DNA of 6,606 nucleotides from Leptospiraceae bacterium (lineage in GTDB: Bacteria > Spirochaetota > Leptospiria > Turneriellales > Turneriellaceae), in contig JAEUSA010000379.1 in assembly GCA_016788945.1 (NCBI GenBank), positions 1 to 6,606 on the forward strand, written 5' to 3'. Position 1 is the first letter of the stretch, and every line of letters starts with the position of its first letter. This document shows, one piece after another, positions 1 through 6,606 of the stretch. The position numbers were made by a program, and so were the translations under genes. The notes under the pieces are model-generated. The model had not been told where the DNA came from. It searched no databases and saw nothing but the letters and a program-made list of their open reading frames with translations.

Positions 1-1307
1 TGCTGCGGCACGTTCGGGCCAAGCAAATCTTCTGCATCAAGGTTGTCTTTTTCTGACAGCGCAATACGGAAAACCAGCGTCATCAGCGAAACACTGAACA
101 TCACAATCGTCGGCGAAACGACGGGTATCCACACACTCCACAGCAGATACGCAAAAAACACAACAAACCAGTGCAGTCCAATCGCCGCGAAAGTGAGATA
201 TACCGCAGGTAAAAAGCGCAGCCGGTAAGAGATCAGAAAGGCGATAAGCCCAGTTGCGACAACTATCAGAAACTGCAGCCAGCCTGGAATCTGCGTCATG
301 AGGTCTGCATTCAGCAGATTCTGTACCGCCGTTGCCTGAATCAACACCCCCGGCGTATCTGCCGGCGAATCGGCTCGGTCGTTATCAGAAAAGGGTGTCT
401 TGTGCAGATCACTCTTATACGTGCCATCGCCGATGATGACGATGCGGTCGCGCAATTTTTCGGCGATCACCGGATTCGGAAAGGGTTTGAGGATATCGTC
501 GCTGTTATCGTAAATGACGAACGTCTGCTTGAGCGGCAACCGGTAATTCAGGAATGATTTTTCCGCATAGATGCCGCCGATGCCACGCTGGCGGAAAAAA
601 TCCCGCGCGGCAACGGGTACATTCATGAACTGGTCATGGTTATCGTCGTTCTTGTTATAGGTTTTATGTGGCAACGCGTGGTAGCCGGCAACGATACGAT
701 GAGCAAACGATGCATCGCCGTCGCGAGCAAATTCGTATGCGCGTATTAATCCGTCTTTATCGCGCACCATATTCAAATAGGCCGCACCCGACGCTGCCTC
801 CATAAAATCACGCAAGGTATCGGTAATGACTGTTGAATATCCATGAATCGTCGGCAGCTGCTCATAACCGATAATCACATTACCCGCTTTGCGAATCGCA
901 TCGATCAGCGCCTTATCTTCTGCCGGCTTAGCCGGATGATCAAAAACATAGTCGAGCGCGATGACTTTCGGTTTGTAATAAGCGACAGTTTCGACCAGTT
1001 TGGCAAGATAGTCGCGCGGCGTCGTGCGGTTGTCACCGCTGCGCTCGTAACGGACCATGACGTTTTCGGGTATCGTGATCACCGCAAGACGACGGTCGAG
1101 TGCTTCGTCCTTTTTTGCTTCGTCTATGCGTGATTGCAGGTATTTCGAGCGCAATGTCGTGCGCACATCGAGGATCGTCGTTTCTGAAGTGAAGATCGCC
1201 GTCCAGATGATGGCGCTCAAACCGGCGAGAATGCTCACGATCAGCTCGATGAGAAAGTCAGAACGCAGGTAACGCGTCTCGATTTTTCTGACTTTCATGC
1301 TTTTCAT
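1..1307 (-). CDS. CHASE2 sensor-domain membrane protein (3' partial)
   Basis: There are 435 visible residues and no stop before the left edge. A basic start (MKSMKVRKIETRYLR) precedes a membrane helix at about 17-40. Residues about 41-338 form the extracytoplasmic CHASE2 domain: RRLAVITIPENV, TPRDYLAKLVETVAYYKPKV, IALDYVFDHPAKPAEDKALI, then RIVIIGDGTYKSDLHKTPF and TPGVLIQATAVQNLL, the hallmark end of the domain. The usual WP-x-x-R motif is reduced to TPR. Three hydrophobic segments follow at about 342-361, 365-390 and 392-416, then a cytoplasmic tail starts (SEKDNLDAEDLLG). In known proteins CHASE2 precedes adenylate/guanylate cyclases, histidine or Ser/Thr kinases, or ends after the helices; which applies cannot be seen. 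The ATG at 1307 is preferred because AAGG lies six bases before it; an in-frame ATG at 1298 has no such site. It is the last visible gene of the operon, 8 bases after the FecR-like gene. Confidence 0.87.
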   Translation of the reverse strand, partial: MKSMKVRKIETRYLRSDFLIELIVSILAGLSAIIWTAIFTSETTILDVRTTLRSKYLQSRIDEAKKDEALDRRLAVITIPENVMVRYERSGDNRTTPRDYLAKLVETVAYYKPKVIALDYVFDHPAKPAEDKALIDAIRKAGNVIIGYEQLPTIHGYSTVITDTLRDFMEAASGAAYLNMVRDKDGLIRAYEFARDGDASFAHRIVAGYHALPHKTYNKNDDNHDQFMNVPVAARDFFRQRGIGGIYAEKSFLNYRLPLKQTFVIYDNSDDILKPFPNPVIAEKLRDRIVIIGDGTYKSDLHKTPFSDNDRADSPADTPGVLIQATAVQNLLNADLMTQIPGWLQFLIVVATGLIAFLISYRLRFLPAVYLTFAAIGLHWFVVFFAYLLWSVWIPVVSPTIVMFSVSLMTLVFRIALSEKDNLDAEDLLGPNVPQ

Positions 1308-1313
1308 CCGTTA

Positions 1314-1317
1314 CCTT
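1314..1317 (-). promoter_or_regulatory. Ribosome binding site of the CHASE2 gene, overlapping the upstream stop codon
   Basis: AAGG on the minus strand, six bases before the ATG at 1307. It overlaps the TAA stop of the FecR-like gene (1316..1318), which suggests that the two genes are translationally coupled. Confidence 0.6.
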
Positions 1318-1858
1318 ATTTCGCTGCCGTTATCTTGCGATAATTTTCATACTCTGCTTGCGCGCGCTTTTTCATGCCATATTTGTTGTAACATTCGATT
1401 TTGAACAGCGATCGGGCCGCAGGATCAGCAATACCCTTTTCGATCGCGTCGAGCTCCCGCTTCACCACTTCGGGCAACTCAGCCGGTGAAGAATCGCGCG
1501 AACCACCGATGGGTCTTACCAACACCTCGCCCTTCGCAGCGAGAAGGTTACGGGTTTCACCATCGAGTGCTTCGACACCGCCCGCCGTGATTCTAAACTG
1601 TGCTTTTTGGTCGAAGGCTACTTTCTTGCCGCTGCCTAAAAAGATGGTAATCGCGGCGCCTTCGCCTAGCTGAATAACCGTACCCTCATCGAGGTTGGCG
1701 TATTTTACCGCTTTTACCGTCGCATTGCCGCTTTTAATGTGGATTTTTTCCGCTTGGGCAAGCGAATAAATATAGGCGACAGGCTTTGCCTGCAGCATGC
1801 CGGTCAATACCAGCGCGAGCACCAGCGGCGCAGCAAAAGAAAAAATACTATTCTTCAT
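1316..1858 (-). CDS. Small exported FecR-like domain protein
   Basis: A 180-residue protein. Residues 1-24 are a Sec signal peptide (MKNSIFSFAAPLVLALVLTG, cut probably after LQA). Residues about 37-115 are beta-rich and fit a FecR-like domain: IHIKSGNATVKAV, then LDEGTVIQLGEGAAITIFLG, SGKKVAFDQKAQFRIT and KGEVLVRPIGG. Residues 127-180 are charged and helical, ending in a half-TPR-like ECYNKYGMKKRAQAEYENY. FecR itself is a periplasmic regulator with an N-terminal anti-sigma segment. Neither that segment nor a sigma factor gene is present here, so the domain probably serves as a periplasmic adaptor or ligand-binding part. The frame runs back to an ATG at 1903, overlapping the CHAT gene, but the ATG at 1858 has AAGGAG six bases upstream and starts a clean signal peptide. 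It lies 14 bases after the CHAT gene and 8 before the CHASE2 gene. The family call is moderate; export is confident. Confidence 0.75.
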   Translation of the reverse strand: MKNSIFSFAAPLVLALVLTGMLQAKPVAYIYSLAQAEKIHIKSGNATVKAVKYANLDEGTVIQLGEGAAITIFLGSGKKVAFDQKAQFRITAGGVEALDGETRNLLAAKGEVLVRPIGGSRDSSPAELPEVVKRELDAIEKGIADPAARSLFKIECYNKYGMKKRAQAEYENYRKITAAK

Positions 1859-1864
1859 GAGCAT

Positions 1865-1870
1865 CTCCTT
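1865..1870 (-). promoter_or_regulatory. Ribosome binding site of the FecR-like gene
   Basis: AAGGAG on the minus strand, six bases before the ATG at 1858. It is the strongest Shine-Dalgarno sequence in the window and sets the start at 1858, not at the in-frame ATGs at 1864 (too close) or 1903 (inside the CHAT gene). Confidence 0.85.
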
Positions 1871-1872
1871 AA

Positions 1873-4800
1873 CTATTCTCCGTAGATGACGAATGCCGCC
1901 CAATAAAACGGATCTCGATAGGCAGAAAACTCTGCCAGTTCACGAAAATCGCGTTGTGTCATTGCGAGGGCCTGCTTCGGTCTCTGTTTGTCTTTTAGCA
2001 GATATTGATAAAACCGCTGCATAAACAGTGATGTCGCCGCGTCGTCAACAGACCATAAACTGGCAACGACCGATCGCGCGCCGGCGGTGAGAAAAGATTG
2101 CGGCAGCGCCACCATACCTTCGCCACCAACTTCATGCCCGAGTGATGTTTCGCACGCCGACATCACGACGAGCTCAGCGTTCAGATTCAGCGAAGAAATG
2201 TCCCCCGCGCGCAGGTAGCCGTCAGAGCTCAGCGGCTGCGCCTTGACGTAGGCGTCATATTCGGCGCGCTTGTGCTCTTTCGCTTTTTCGGGTAAGGTCA
2301 ACACCAGAGCGTTGAGCGCGGGGTTGCCGTCGACAAAGAGTCCATGCACGGCGAAGTGTATGTATTGATAGTCACCGATTTTGTTTTGCGCGCGCAACGC
2401 GAGAATGCGGTCAACGTTTGCGGCCACACCCGTGTGCACGTGTTGCGCCATCTCTTTCTGCCGGTCGGCATAGGCCAGCGCGGCAATATTTTTGACTTCG
2501 ATCGCGGTTCCGTCGAGGTTCTCCCAAGTCAGTTCGCTGGTATCGCGGGTGAGAGAGACGCGAAGTTTACTCAGCTTTTCAGCGGATTGTTTCGTGGGAG
2601 CACGGCGGGCGCCGCGCGTCGCGCCACGGCTATCGCTGTGGCCGGCACCGTAAACAGGGTTGCCAAAAGCGAGCAATGCCTGGGGCGTCGCCTTGCGCTC
2701 ACTGCCGCGCAATTTCTGCCAAACAACAGCCGAATGCACCAACGTTACCTCAGGCATCTTCACATCTTTGCCGGCAAGCAGGCTGAATGGCAGATAATAC
2801 AGCGCTCCGTCGGGTGAAATTACCCAACTGCGCGACCGCGGGTAGCGCTTGCGAACCGGATCAACAAAGATCGAAAACAGTGCTTTCCTTAAACCTTCAC
2901 GCTCCTCCATAATTTGTTTTGAAGTGAACGCTTCGTTGGCTTTGCCGATGCGCACCTTTTCAAATTGCCCCTGCGAGCGTGAACCGCGCGATGATCCGCC
3001 GGGGAGAAGTGCCAGAATATTCCCCTCTTTATCCATGTCATATTTACCCGGCTGCGCGCCGGTATTCCAGTATACCATACCGGTTTTGCCCTGAATCGGC
3101 ACGATATTCGCTTCGGCATGGCCGGTGTGGAGTGCATGAAAGTTGGTGATCGATTGCCGAATGCCCGCACCGCGATAGATGCCGTTGTCGCTGCCTTTGC
3201 CCCCACTGAGCAGCATGACGTTCAGGCCATCTTGCTTGTGGATGACGAAAGCAATTGTCATTTCTTGGTGGATCAGATAACCTACAAAAATTTCATCATC
3301 CGCTAACTTCTGTTGTACTGATGCGACCGTCGGCGCCTTTGGAAACCTGATTTCACTGTAGCGCGGATAACGCTCGGAAAGTTTCTGATCGAGTTCGTCT
3401 TTTTGCTTTTCTTTGGAAAAAACCCGCTGCAACAACTCTTCACTGTCTTCGGCTTTGCCGCGGCTTGCTGCGGCTGCATGCCGAGCGCGCAGCGATTCGA
3501 TTTCACTTGCCAAATCGAGCATCTGCTTCTGTTCCGCGGGGCTGACTCCGCCTTGCGCGAGAGCGTCTTTCAGCGATAAAGCTTCAGCAAGCGAAAGCCC
3601 CCTTCTCAGCGAATCGTATTCGAACATTCTTTCAAAGTTCTTCTGCATCAGCTCGATAATCATCGCGCGGAAAAAATAGTGAGCGTAGCGCGCCGTGAAC
3701 GATGACTTTTCGCCGCTCAGTTCAAAACGGTAGCGCAACAGCTGCCGAATCAGCTGCGCATAAATTGCCGACGCCTCAGGGTATCTTTTTGCCTTATTGT
3801 AAATTTCACCAAGGTTGCTCATGCCGACGAGGTAGCCGTGGCGATCTTGCCCCGCCTCCCAGATCGAGAGTGCGGCTTTGCTGTATTCGATTGCTTTGTC
3901 GAAATCGCCCTGATTCTGCAGCGTCAGTGCGAGGTTGCTGTACTTAATCGCCACATCGGGATGTTTTGCGCCGAGGGTTTTTTGGGCGATCTTCAGCGCT
4001 TTTTCATAGTATTCAATCGCCTTTACCCGATCACCCTTTTTTTCCCAGGCGCCCGCAAGATTATTGTAACGCGTCGAGTTGCGCGGATGAAATTCGCCAT
4101 AAGCTTTCATACCGATCTGCAATGCTTTTTCGAAATATTCAATTGCCTTATCGTGATTACCCGTCGCCGTCGCGATGCTGCCGAGGTTTCCATAACGTAT
4201 CGCAAGATCGGGGTGGTTTTCGCCATAGACCTTTTGCTCTATCGCCAGCGCCTTCTGGTGGTATTCTTCAGCTTTGGCATAGTTATGCACCTGCGCCGCA
4301 TCGTTGCCGAGACTCGAATAATACGTTGCGACATCGGGATGCACCTCACCCAACGTCTTCAGCCCGATACGCAGCGCTTTCGCATGGTATTCTGCCGCCT
4401 TGTCATATTCACCCTTGCTGCCCAGCGCCGATCCGATATTGTGGTAGCGGCGCGCAACCTCGGGATGATTCTCTCCGTAATTTTTGATGTCGAGTTGCAA
4501 GGCTTTGTCATAATACTGCAGCGCTCTGGCGAAATCGCCCTTGTTCTTGAGCACCGCACCCATATTATTGTAGCTGTTGGCTAGACCGGGGTCTTTATCA
4601 CCTCGCGCTTTGACGCCGATATCGATCGATTTCTGATAGTATGACAGCGCCTTGTCGTAGTCTCCTTTTTCATCCCACACAGCACCGATATTGTTGTAAA
4701 TCGTCTCCATATTCTGATGGTTTTCGCCGTGTGCCTTGCGAATGACCGATAGGGCCTTTTCATAAAATTCGAGCGCTTTGTCATAACTGCCTTTCTTGCG

Positions 4801-5193
4801 GTGAGCGAGACCGATGTTATTGTATGCAGTGGAAAGGTCGGGATGGTTCTCCCCGAATATTTTCAGATCAATGGCGAGTCCCTTGAGATAATGTTCGAGC
4901 GCCTTGTCGTAGTTGCCCTGCTCTTGCCAGGCGTTGCCAGCGCCCGTATGCAGCGCCGAAACCATCGCGTCGTTTTCCCCGGCTATCTCGATGGCGATCT
5001 TGAGGCCCGCCTCCATTTCGCTCGTCGCCGTGCGATAGTCGCCCTTTTTTTTCGCGGCTAAAGCGACCTTAACATGCTCCATAAGCTGCGGAAACTTCGG
5101 GTGTTTCTGCTGTGCCTCGCTCTGCGCAACCACGCTGCCCGAAAACAAGCAGAGCAGAAACAGACCGCAGATAAATTTCCGTCTCGTGATCAT
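1873..5193 (-). CDS. Exported TPR-CHAT caspase-like protease
   Basis: A 1106-residue protein with a C-terminal CHAT (caspase HetF-associated with TPRs) domain, a cysteine protease fold of the caspase clan. Residues 1-23 form a Sec signal peptide (MITRRKF, hydrophobic core, VVA before Gln24), so it is probably periplasmic or secreted. Residues 51-470 are ten 42-residue kinesin-light-chain-like TPRs, with a looser unit near 469-490. Residues about 485-620 are a helical linker with the family-typical RRGLSLAEAL stretch. The CHAT region starts near 620; its core (about 770-1106) contains VISPDGALYYLPFSLL, YIHFAVHG with His950, and VVMSACETSLG with Cys1014, so the dyad is intact. The end, FLTAGARSVVASLW to DPFYWAAFVIYG, is typical of CHAT. 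Arg/Ser/Gly-rich linkers lie at 731-743 and 852-873. The ATG was chosen because it gives the signal peptide and follows the M48 stop by 9 bases, suggesting coupling; the ribosome site is weak (GGGG). The substrate is unknown; TPRs usually bind partners. Confidence 0.93.
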   Translation of the reverse strand: MITRRKFICGLFLLCLFSGSVVAQSEAQQKHPKFPQLMEHVKVALAAKKKGDYRTATSEMEAGLKIAIEIAGENDAMVSALHTGAGNAWQEQGNYDKALEHYLKGLAIDLKIFGENHPDLSTAYNNIGLAHRKKGSYDKALEFYEKALSVIRKAHGENHQNMETIYNNIGAVWDEKGDYDKALSYYQKSIDIGVKARGDKDPGLANSYNNMGAVLKNKGDFARALQYYDKALQLDIKNYGENHPEVARRYHNIGSALGSKGEYDKAAEYHAKALRIGLKTLGEVHPDVATYYSSLGNDAAQVHNYAKAEEYHQKALAIEQKVYGENHPDLAIRYGNLGSIATATGNHDKAIEYFEKALQIGMKAYGEFHPRNSTRYNNLAGAWEKKGDRVKAIEYYEKALKIAQKTLGAKHPDVAIKYSNLALTLQNQGDFDKAIEYSKAALSIWEAGQDRHGYLVGMSNLGEIYNKAKRYPEASAIYAQLIRQLLRYRFELSGEKSSFTARYAHYFFRAMIIELMQKNFERMFEYDSLRRGLSLAEALSLKDALAQGGVSPAEQKQMLDLASEIESLRARHAAAASRGKAEDSEELLQRVFSKEKQKDELDQKLSERYPRYSEIRFPKAPTVASVQQKLADDEIFVGYLIHQEMTIAFVIHKQDGLNVMLLSGGKGSDNGIYRGAGIRQSITNFHALHTGHAEANIVPIQGKTGMVYWNTGAQPGKYDMDKEGNILALLPGGSSRGSRSQGQFEKVRIGKANEAFTSKQIMEEREGLRKALFSIFVDPVRKRYPRSRSWVISPDGALYYLPFSLLAGKDVKMPEVTLVHSAVVWQKLRGSERKATPQALLAFGNPVYGAGHSDSRGATRGARRAPTKQSAEKLSKLRVSLTRDTSELTWENLDGTAIEVKNIAALAYADRQKEMAQHVHTGVAANVDRILALRAQNKIGDYQYIHFAVHGLFVDGNPALNALVLTLPEKAKEHKRAEYDAYVKAQPLSSDGYLRAGDISSLNLNAELVVMSACETSLGHEVGGEGMVALPQSFLTAGARSVVASLWSVDDAATSLFMQRFYQYLLKDKQRPKQALAMTQRDFRELAEFSAYRDPFYWAAFVIYGE
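3784..5043 (-). repeat. Ten in-register 126-base TPR units (42 residues each)
   Basis: Conserved G-[DNSE]-[YF]-D-K-A turns start at residues 51, 93, 135, 177, 219, 261, 303, 345, 387 and 429, exactly 42 residues apart with no insertion or deletion. The consensus is roughly G-x-Y-D-K-A-[LI]-E-Y-Y-x-K-A-L, then GENHPD, then YNN-[IL]-G. Unit 7 (residue 303) has lost the Gly (VHNYAKAEEYHQKAL). The 42-residue period, longer than the usual 34, is typical of kinesin-light-chain TPRs (TPR_10/TPR_12). The match is clear in protein and only partial in DNA, so the repeats are old rather than freshly amplified. Confidence 0.95.
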
Positions 5194-5197
5194 TTAA

Positions 5198-5201
5198 CCC
5201 C
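5198..5201 (-). promoter_or_regulatory. Weak ribosome binding site of the TPR-CHAT gene
   Basis: GGGG on the minus strand, four bases before the ATG at 5193, inside the 9-base gap after the M48 stop. It is a poor Shine-Dalgarno match with short spacing, so the CHAT protein may depend on ribosomes finishing the M48 gene. Confidence 0.35.
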
Positions 5202-5202
5202 G

Positions 5203-6606
5203 TTAATCGGCTAACAGCAGAATTTCGCTGACGATGCCGTTTTGGTAGAGTACCGCTGCGGGCTGTTTTCCCGCATAACGGTAATAACCATTGCGCAGTG
5301 ACTGGGGTTCACCCAGCACTTTCTCTAGCTCGACGCGGGTGCTACCGACGCCGACACCGTTGAATTTTGGCGAATTTGTTCCGGTAAGTGCGATCGCGTT
5401 GACCGTACCTTCGACGCGCACCTGCGTGCTAATATCGGGATAAGACCAGATCTCAGACAGTTCGGCATCGGTGCCGATTTTGCGCTGTGACTTCCACTTT
5501 TCAGCAAGTTCACCTACCGTGCTGCCGATGCGTATGCCCGCGACCATGACGTATTTGCGCTCGGTTTTTTGCTGCAGCTTTGCAGAAAGATTATGCGTCG
5601 CCGCGAGATGGCGCGCCCAAACCGAATTGTTGTCGTATTGCTCGAGGTATTGCATCGCGACGCTTTTTGCCTGCGGAATTTCGCCGGCATATTCGAGCGC
5701 GAGCGAATAATTGAGTATAATCGTCAGGTTAGGTAGAACATAACTGTGGTCGACAAGCTGGCTTTCGCCCATAAAACGAAAGGCACTCGCGAGATTTTCT
5801 TTGCGCGCATTTTTGAGAGTTTTTTCTACCTTCATGCTCACTTCTGACAGCAGAGCCTTTGCCTGCGTTGCCTTGCCTGCCATATGCCAAGTTATCGCCA
5901 GATTATTAGCCGTCTGCGCAGTCACCTGCTCGGTAGCGGCGACCGATGCCATCTTCTCGGCGCGCTCCCTGTCTTTCGCATCGTCCGAATATGCCAGCAA
6001 CACTGCGAAATTGGAGCGCACCGTGTATGGCACGACGCCCGATACTATCTTTTCGTAATCCTGCTTTGCTGCATAATACAACGCCTTATCACCCGGAATC
6101 CCCTTCACACGTTTGGTGCCCCGCTGGGGCGCGATCATCTGGTCGTTGAACGAAGGCACGTCGAGTATCGCCCGGAATTTTTGCTCGCTCAGCGGAACCG
6201 AATCGAGCCAGCGTTTGTGCCGCGCAACCGCGAGCACCTGTTGTAGAAACTGGTTGTCCTTATATTTTTCGAGCGCTTTGACCAATGTGGCAGTCGCATT
6301 GCTGAGGTTGATGCCGGCATTGACGTCGGCAAAAGCTTTTTCGAGCGCTGCCGTCTCGCGATACCAGTCTTTCTTCTGCGAATTGAATTGCGCGAGGCGC
6401 TCGCGCGTACTCGGATGCGTCGAGAGATAATAATGCTGGCCATCGCCGCCCGACTGCTTCTGCTTATCTTCGAGCGCCTTCATGACGGTAAATGCATTGA
6501 CCATTGACTGATCTGCATCGTATCCCGCGGCCTGCAGCAGCATATACCCCGTACGGTCGGCATCAAATTCATGCTCGCGCGAAAAGGAGCGGCTGGTAAA
6601 AAGAAT
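5203..6606 (-). CDS. M48-family metallopeptidase with TPR-like and duplicated C-terminal domains (5' partial)
   Basis: Probable zinc metallopeptidase of the envelope, BepA-like in layout. The frame is open to the right edge, so the start and the HExxH motif lie outside; 467 residues are visible. The first residues carry SREHEFDADRTG (window residues 9-20), the M48 ExxxD motif in which Glu13 would be the third zinc ligand. Residues 62-70 read STHPSTRER, the usual M48 motif near the end of the catalytic domain. Residues about 170-340 are helical and TPR-like (NNLAITWHMAGKATQAKALL; LALEYAGEIPQAKSVAMQYL). The last 110 residues contain two related units (see repeat). Peptidases joining M48 to TPRs, such as BepA, act in outer-membrane protein quality control. 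The C-terminal pair is not part of BepA, so the substrate is unknown. The gene ends 9 bases before the CHAT gene and is probably co-transcribed with it. The M48 assignment is confident; the exact role is not. Confidence 0.88.
   Translation of the reverse strand: MLFTSRSFSREHEFDADRTGYMLLQAAGYDADQSMVNAFTVMKALEDKQKQSGGDGQHYYLSTHPSTRERLAQFNSQKKDWYRETAALEKAFADVNAGINLSNATATLVKALEKYKDNQFLQQVLAVARHKRWLDSVPLSEQKFRAILDVPSFNDQMIAPQRGTKRVKGIPGDKALYYAAKQDYEKIVSGVVPYTVRSNFAVLLAYSDDAKDRERAEKMASVAATEQVTAQTANNLAITWHMAGKATQAKALLSEVSMKVEKTLKNARKENLASAFRFMGESQLVDHSYVLPNLTIILNYSLALEYAGEIPQAKSVAMQYLEQYDNNSVWARHLAATHNLSAKLQQKTERKYVMVAGIRIGSTVGELAEKWKSQRKIGTDAELSEIWSYPDISTQVRVEGTVNAIALTGTNSPKFNGVGVGSTRVELEKVLGEPQSLRNGYYRYAGKQPAAVLYQNGIVSEILLLAD
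5215..5538 (-). repeat. Tandem duplicated alpha/beta unit at the C-terminus of the M48 protein
   Basis: Two half-units share a pattern. The first (5383..5538) begins GIRIGSTVGELAEKW and ends in a strand VNAIAL. The second (5215..5358) begins GVGVGSTRVELEKVLGEP and ends in a strand GIVSEILL. Both have a G-[IV]-x-[IV]-G-S-T-x-x-E-L turn and helix, a tryptophan- or tyrosine-rich strand, and a final V-x-x-I-x-L strand. This resembles the helix-then-sheet layout of BamE/SmpA and beta-lactamase-inhibitor-protein-like domains. The duplication is seen directly; the fold is inferred. Confidence 0.7.

Noticed and set aside
843..1272. Two overlapping plus-strand open frames
   Set aside because: They are antisense to the CHASE2 domain, which reads without interruption from 1307 to the left edge on the minus strand.
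1859..1903. Longer start for the FecR-like gene at 1903
   Set aside because: It would overlap the CHAT gene by 31 bases and put a charged stretch (MGGIRHLRRIVKE) ahead of the signal peptide. AAGGAG is placed correctly for the ATG at 1858.
2344..2817. Plus-strand 157-codon open frame
   Set aside because: It is antisense to the CHAT catalytic core, where the minus frame has unmistakable family motifs; its own translation has none.
3838..4584. Plus-strand 248-codon open frame
   Set aside because: It lies wholly opposite the TPR array. Its length comes from the repeated codon pattern of the real gene on the other strand, its translation shows no domain, and no clear ribosome site was seen.
3784..5043. 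CRISPR-like or other DNA repeat array, given the 126-base period and the known CRISPR link of TPR-CHAT proteins
   Set aside because: The periodicity is coding: units are similar in protein but diverged in DNA, without identical repeats and unique spacers. No cas gene is in the window.
5141..5193. Lipoprotein signal in the CHAT protein (FLLC at residues 12-15)
   Set aside because: The Cys sits inside the hydrophobic core, not after it, and lacks small residues just before it. A Sec signal ending VVA at residue 23 fits better.

Overview
The window is one tightly packed, minus-strand gene block read from right to left, cut at both ends. It holds four genes: an M48-type metallopeptidase (5203..6606, N-terminus missing), a large TPR-CHAT caspase-like protein (1873..5193), a small exported FecR-like protein (1316..1858) and a CHASE2-domain membrane protein (1..1307, C-terminus missing). 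The gaps between them are 9, 14 and 8 bases. This looks like a single polycistronic unit whose promoter lies to the right of the window and whose end lies to the left. I see no RNA genes, mobile elements, CRISPR repeats, terminators or plus-strand genes.

The organism is a Gram-negative-type bacterium of middling GC content, inferred from Sec signal peptides, a BepA-like M48/TPR peptidase and a periplasmic sensor domain. Kinesin-light-chain-like TPRs joined to CHAT, FecR-like proteins and CHASE2 are common in cyanobacteria, spirochaetes (Leptospirales), bacteroidetes and deltaproteobacteria. I lean weakly to a Leptospirales-like spirochaete, but nothing in the window proves it.

Region by region: 5203..6606 encodes the end of the M48 catalytic domain, a helical TPR-like middle and a duplicated C-terminal alpha/beta unit. 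The next gene encodes a signal peptide, ten TPR units in exact 42-residue register, a helical linker and a C-terminal CHAT protease domain with an intact His950/Cys1014 dyad. The third gene encodes a signal peptide, a FecR-like beta domain and a helical tail. The last encodes one N-terminal membrane helix, a CHASE2 sensor domain and three membrane helices, then runs off the window where an output domain would begin.

All four products are predicted to act at or outside the inner membrane. My inference is an envelope sensing and proteolysis module: CHASE2 senses a ligand or stress, the FecR-like and TPR parts make protein contacts, and two unrelated proteases (zinc M48 and cysteine CHAT) act in the same compartment. 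The exported CHAT protease is the most interesting part, because the best-studied CHAT proteases work in the cytoplasm.
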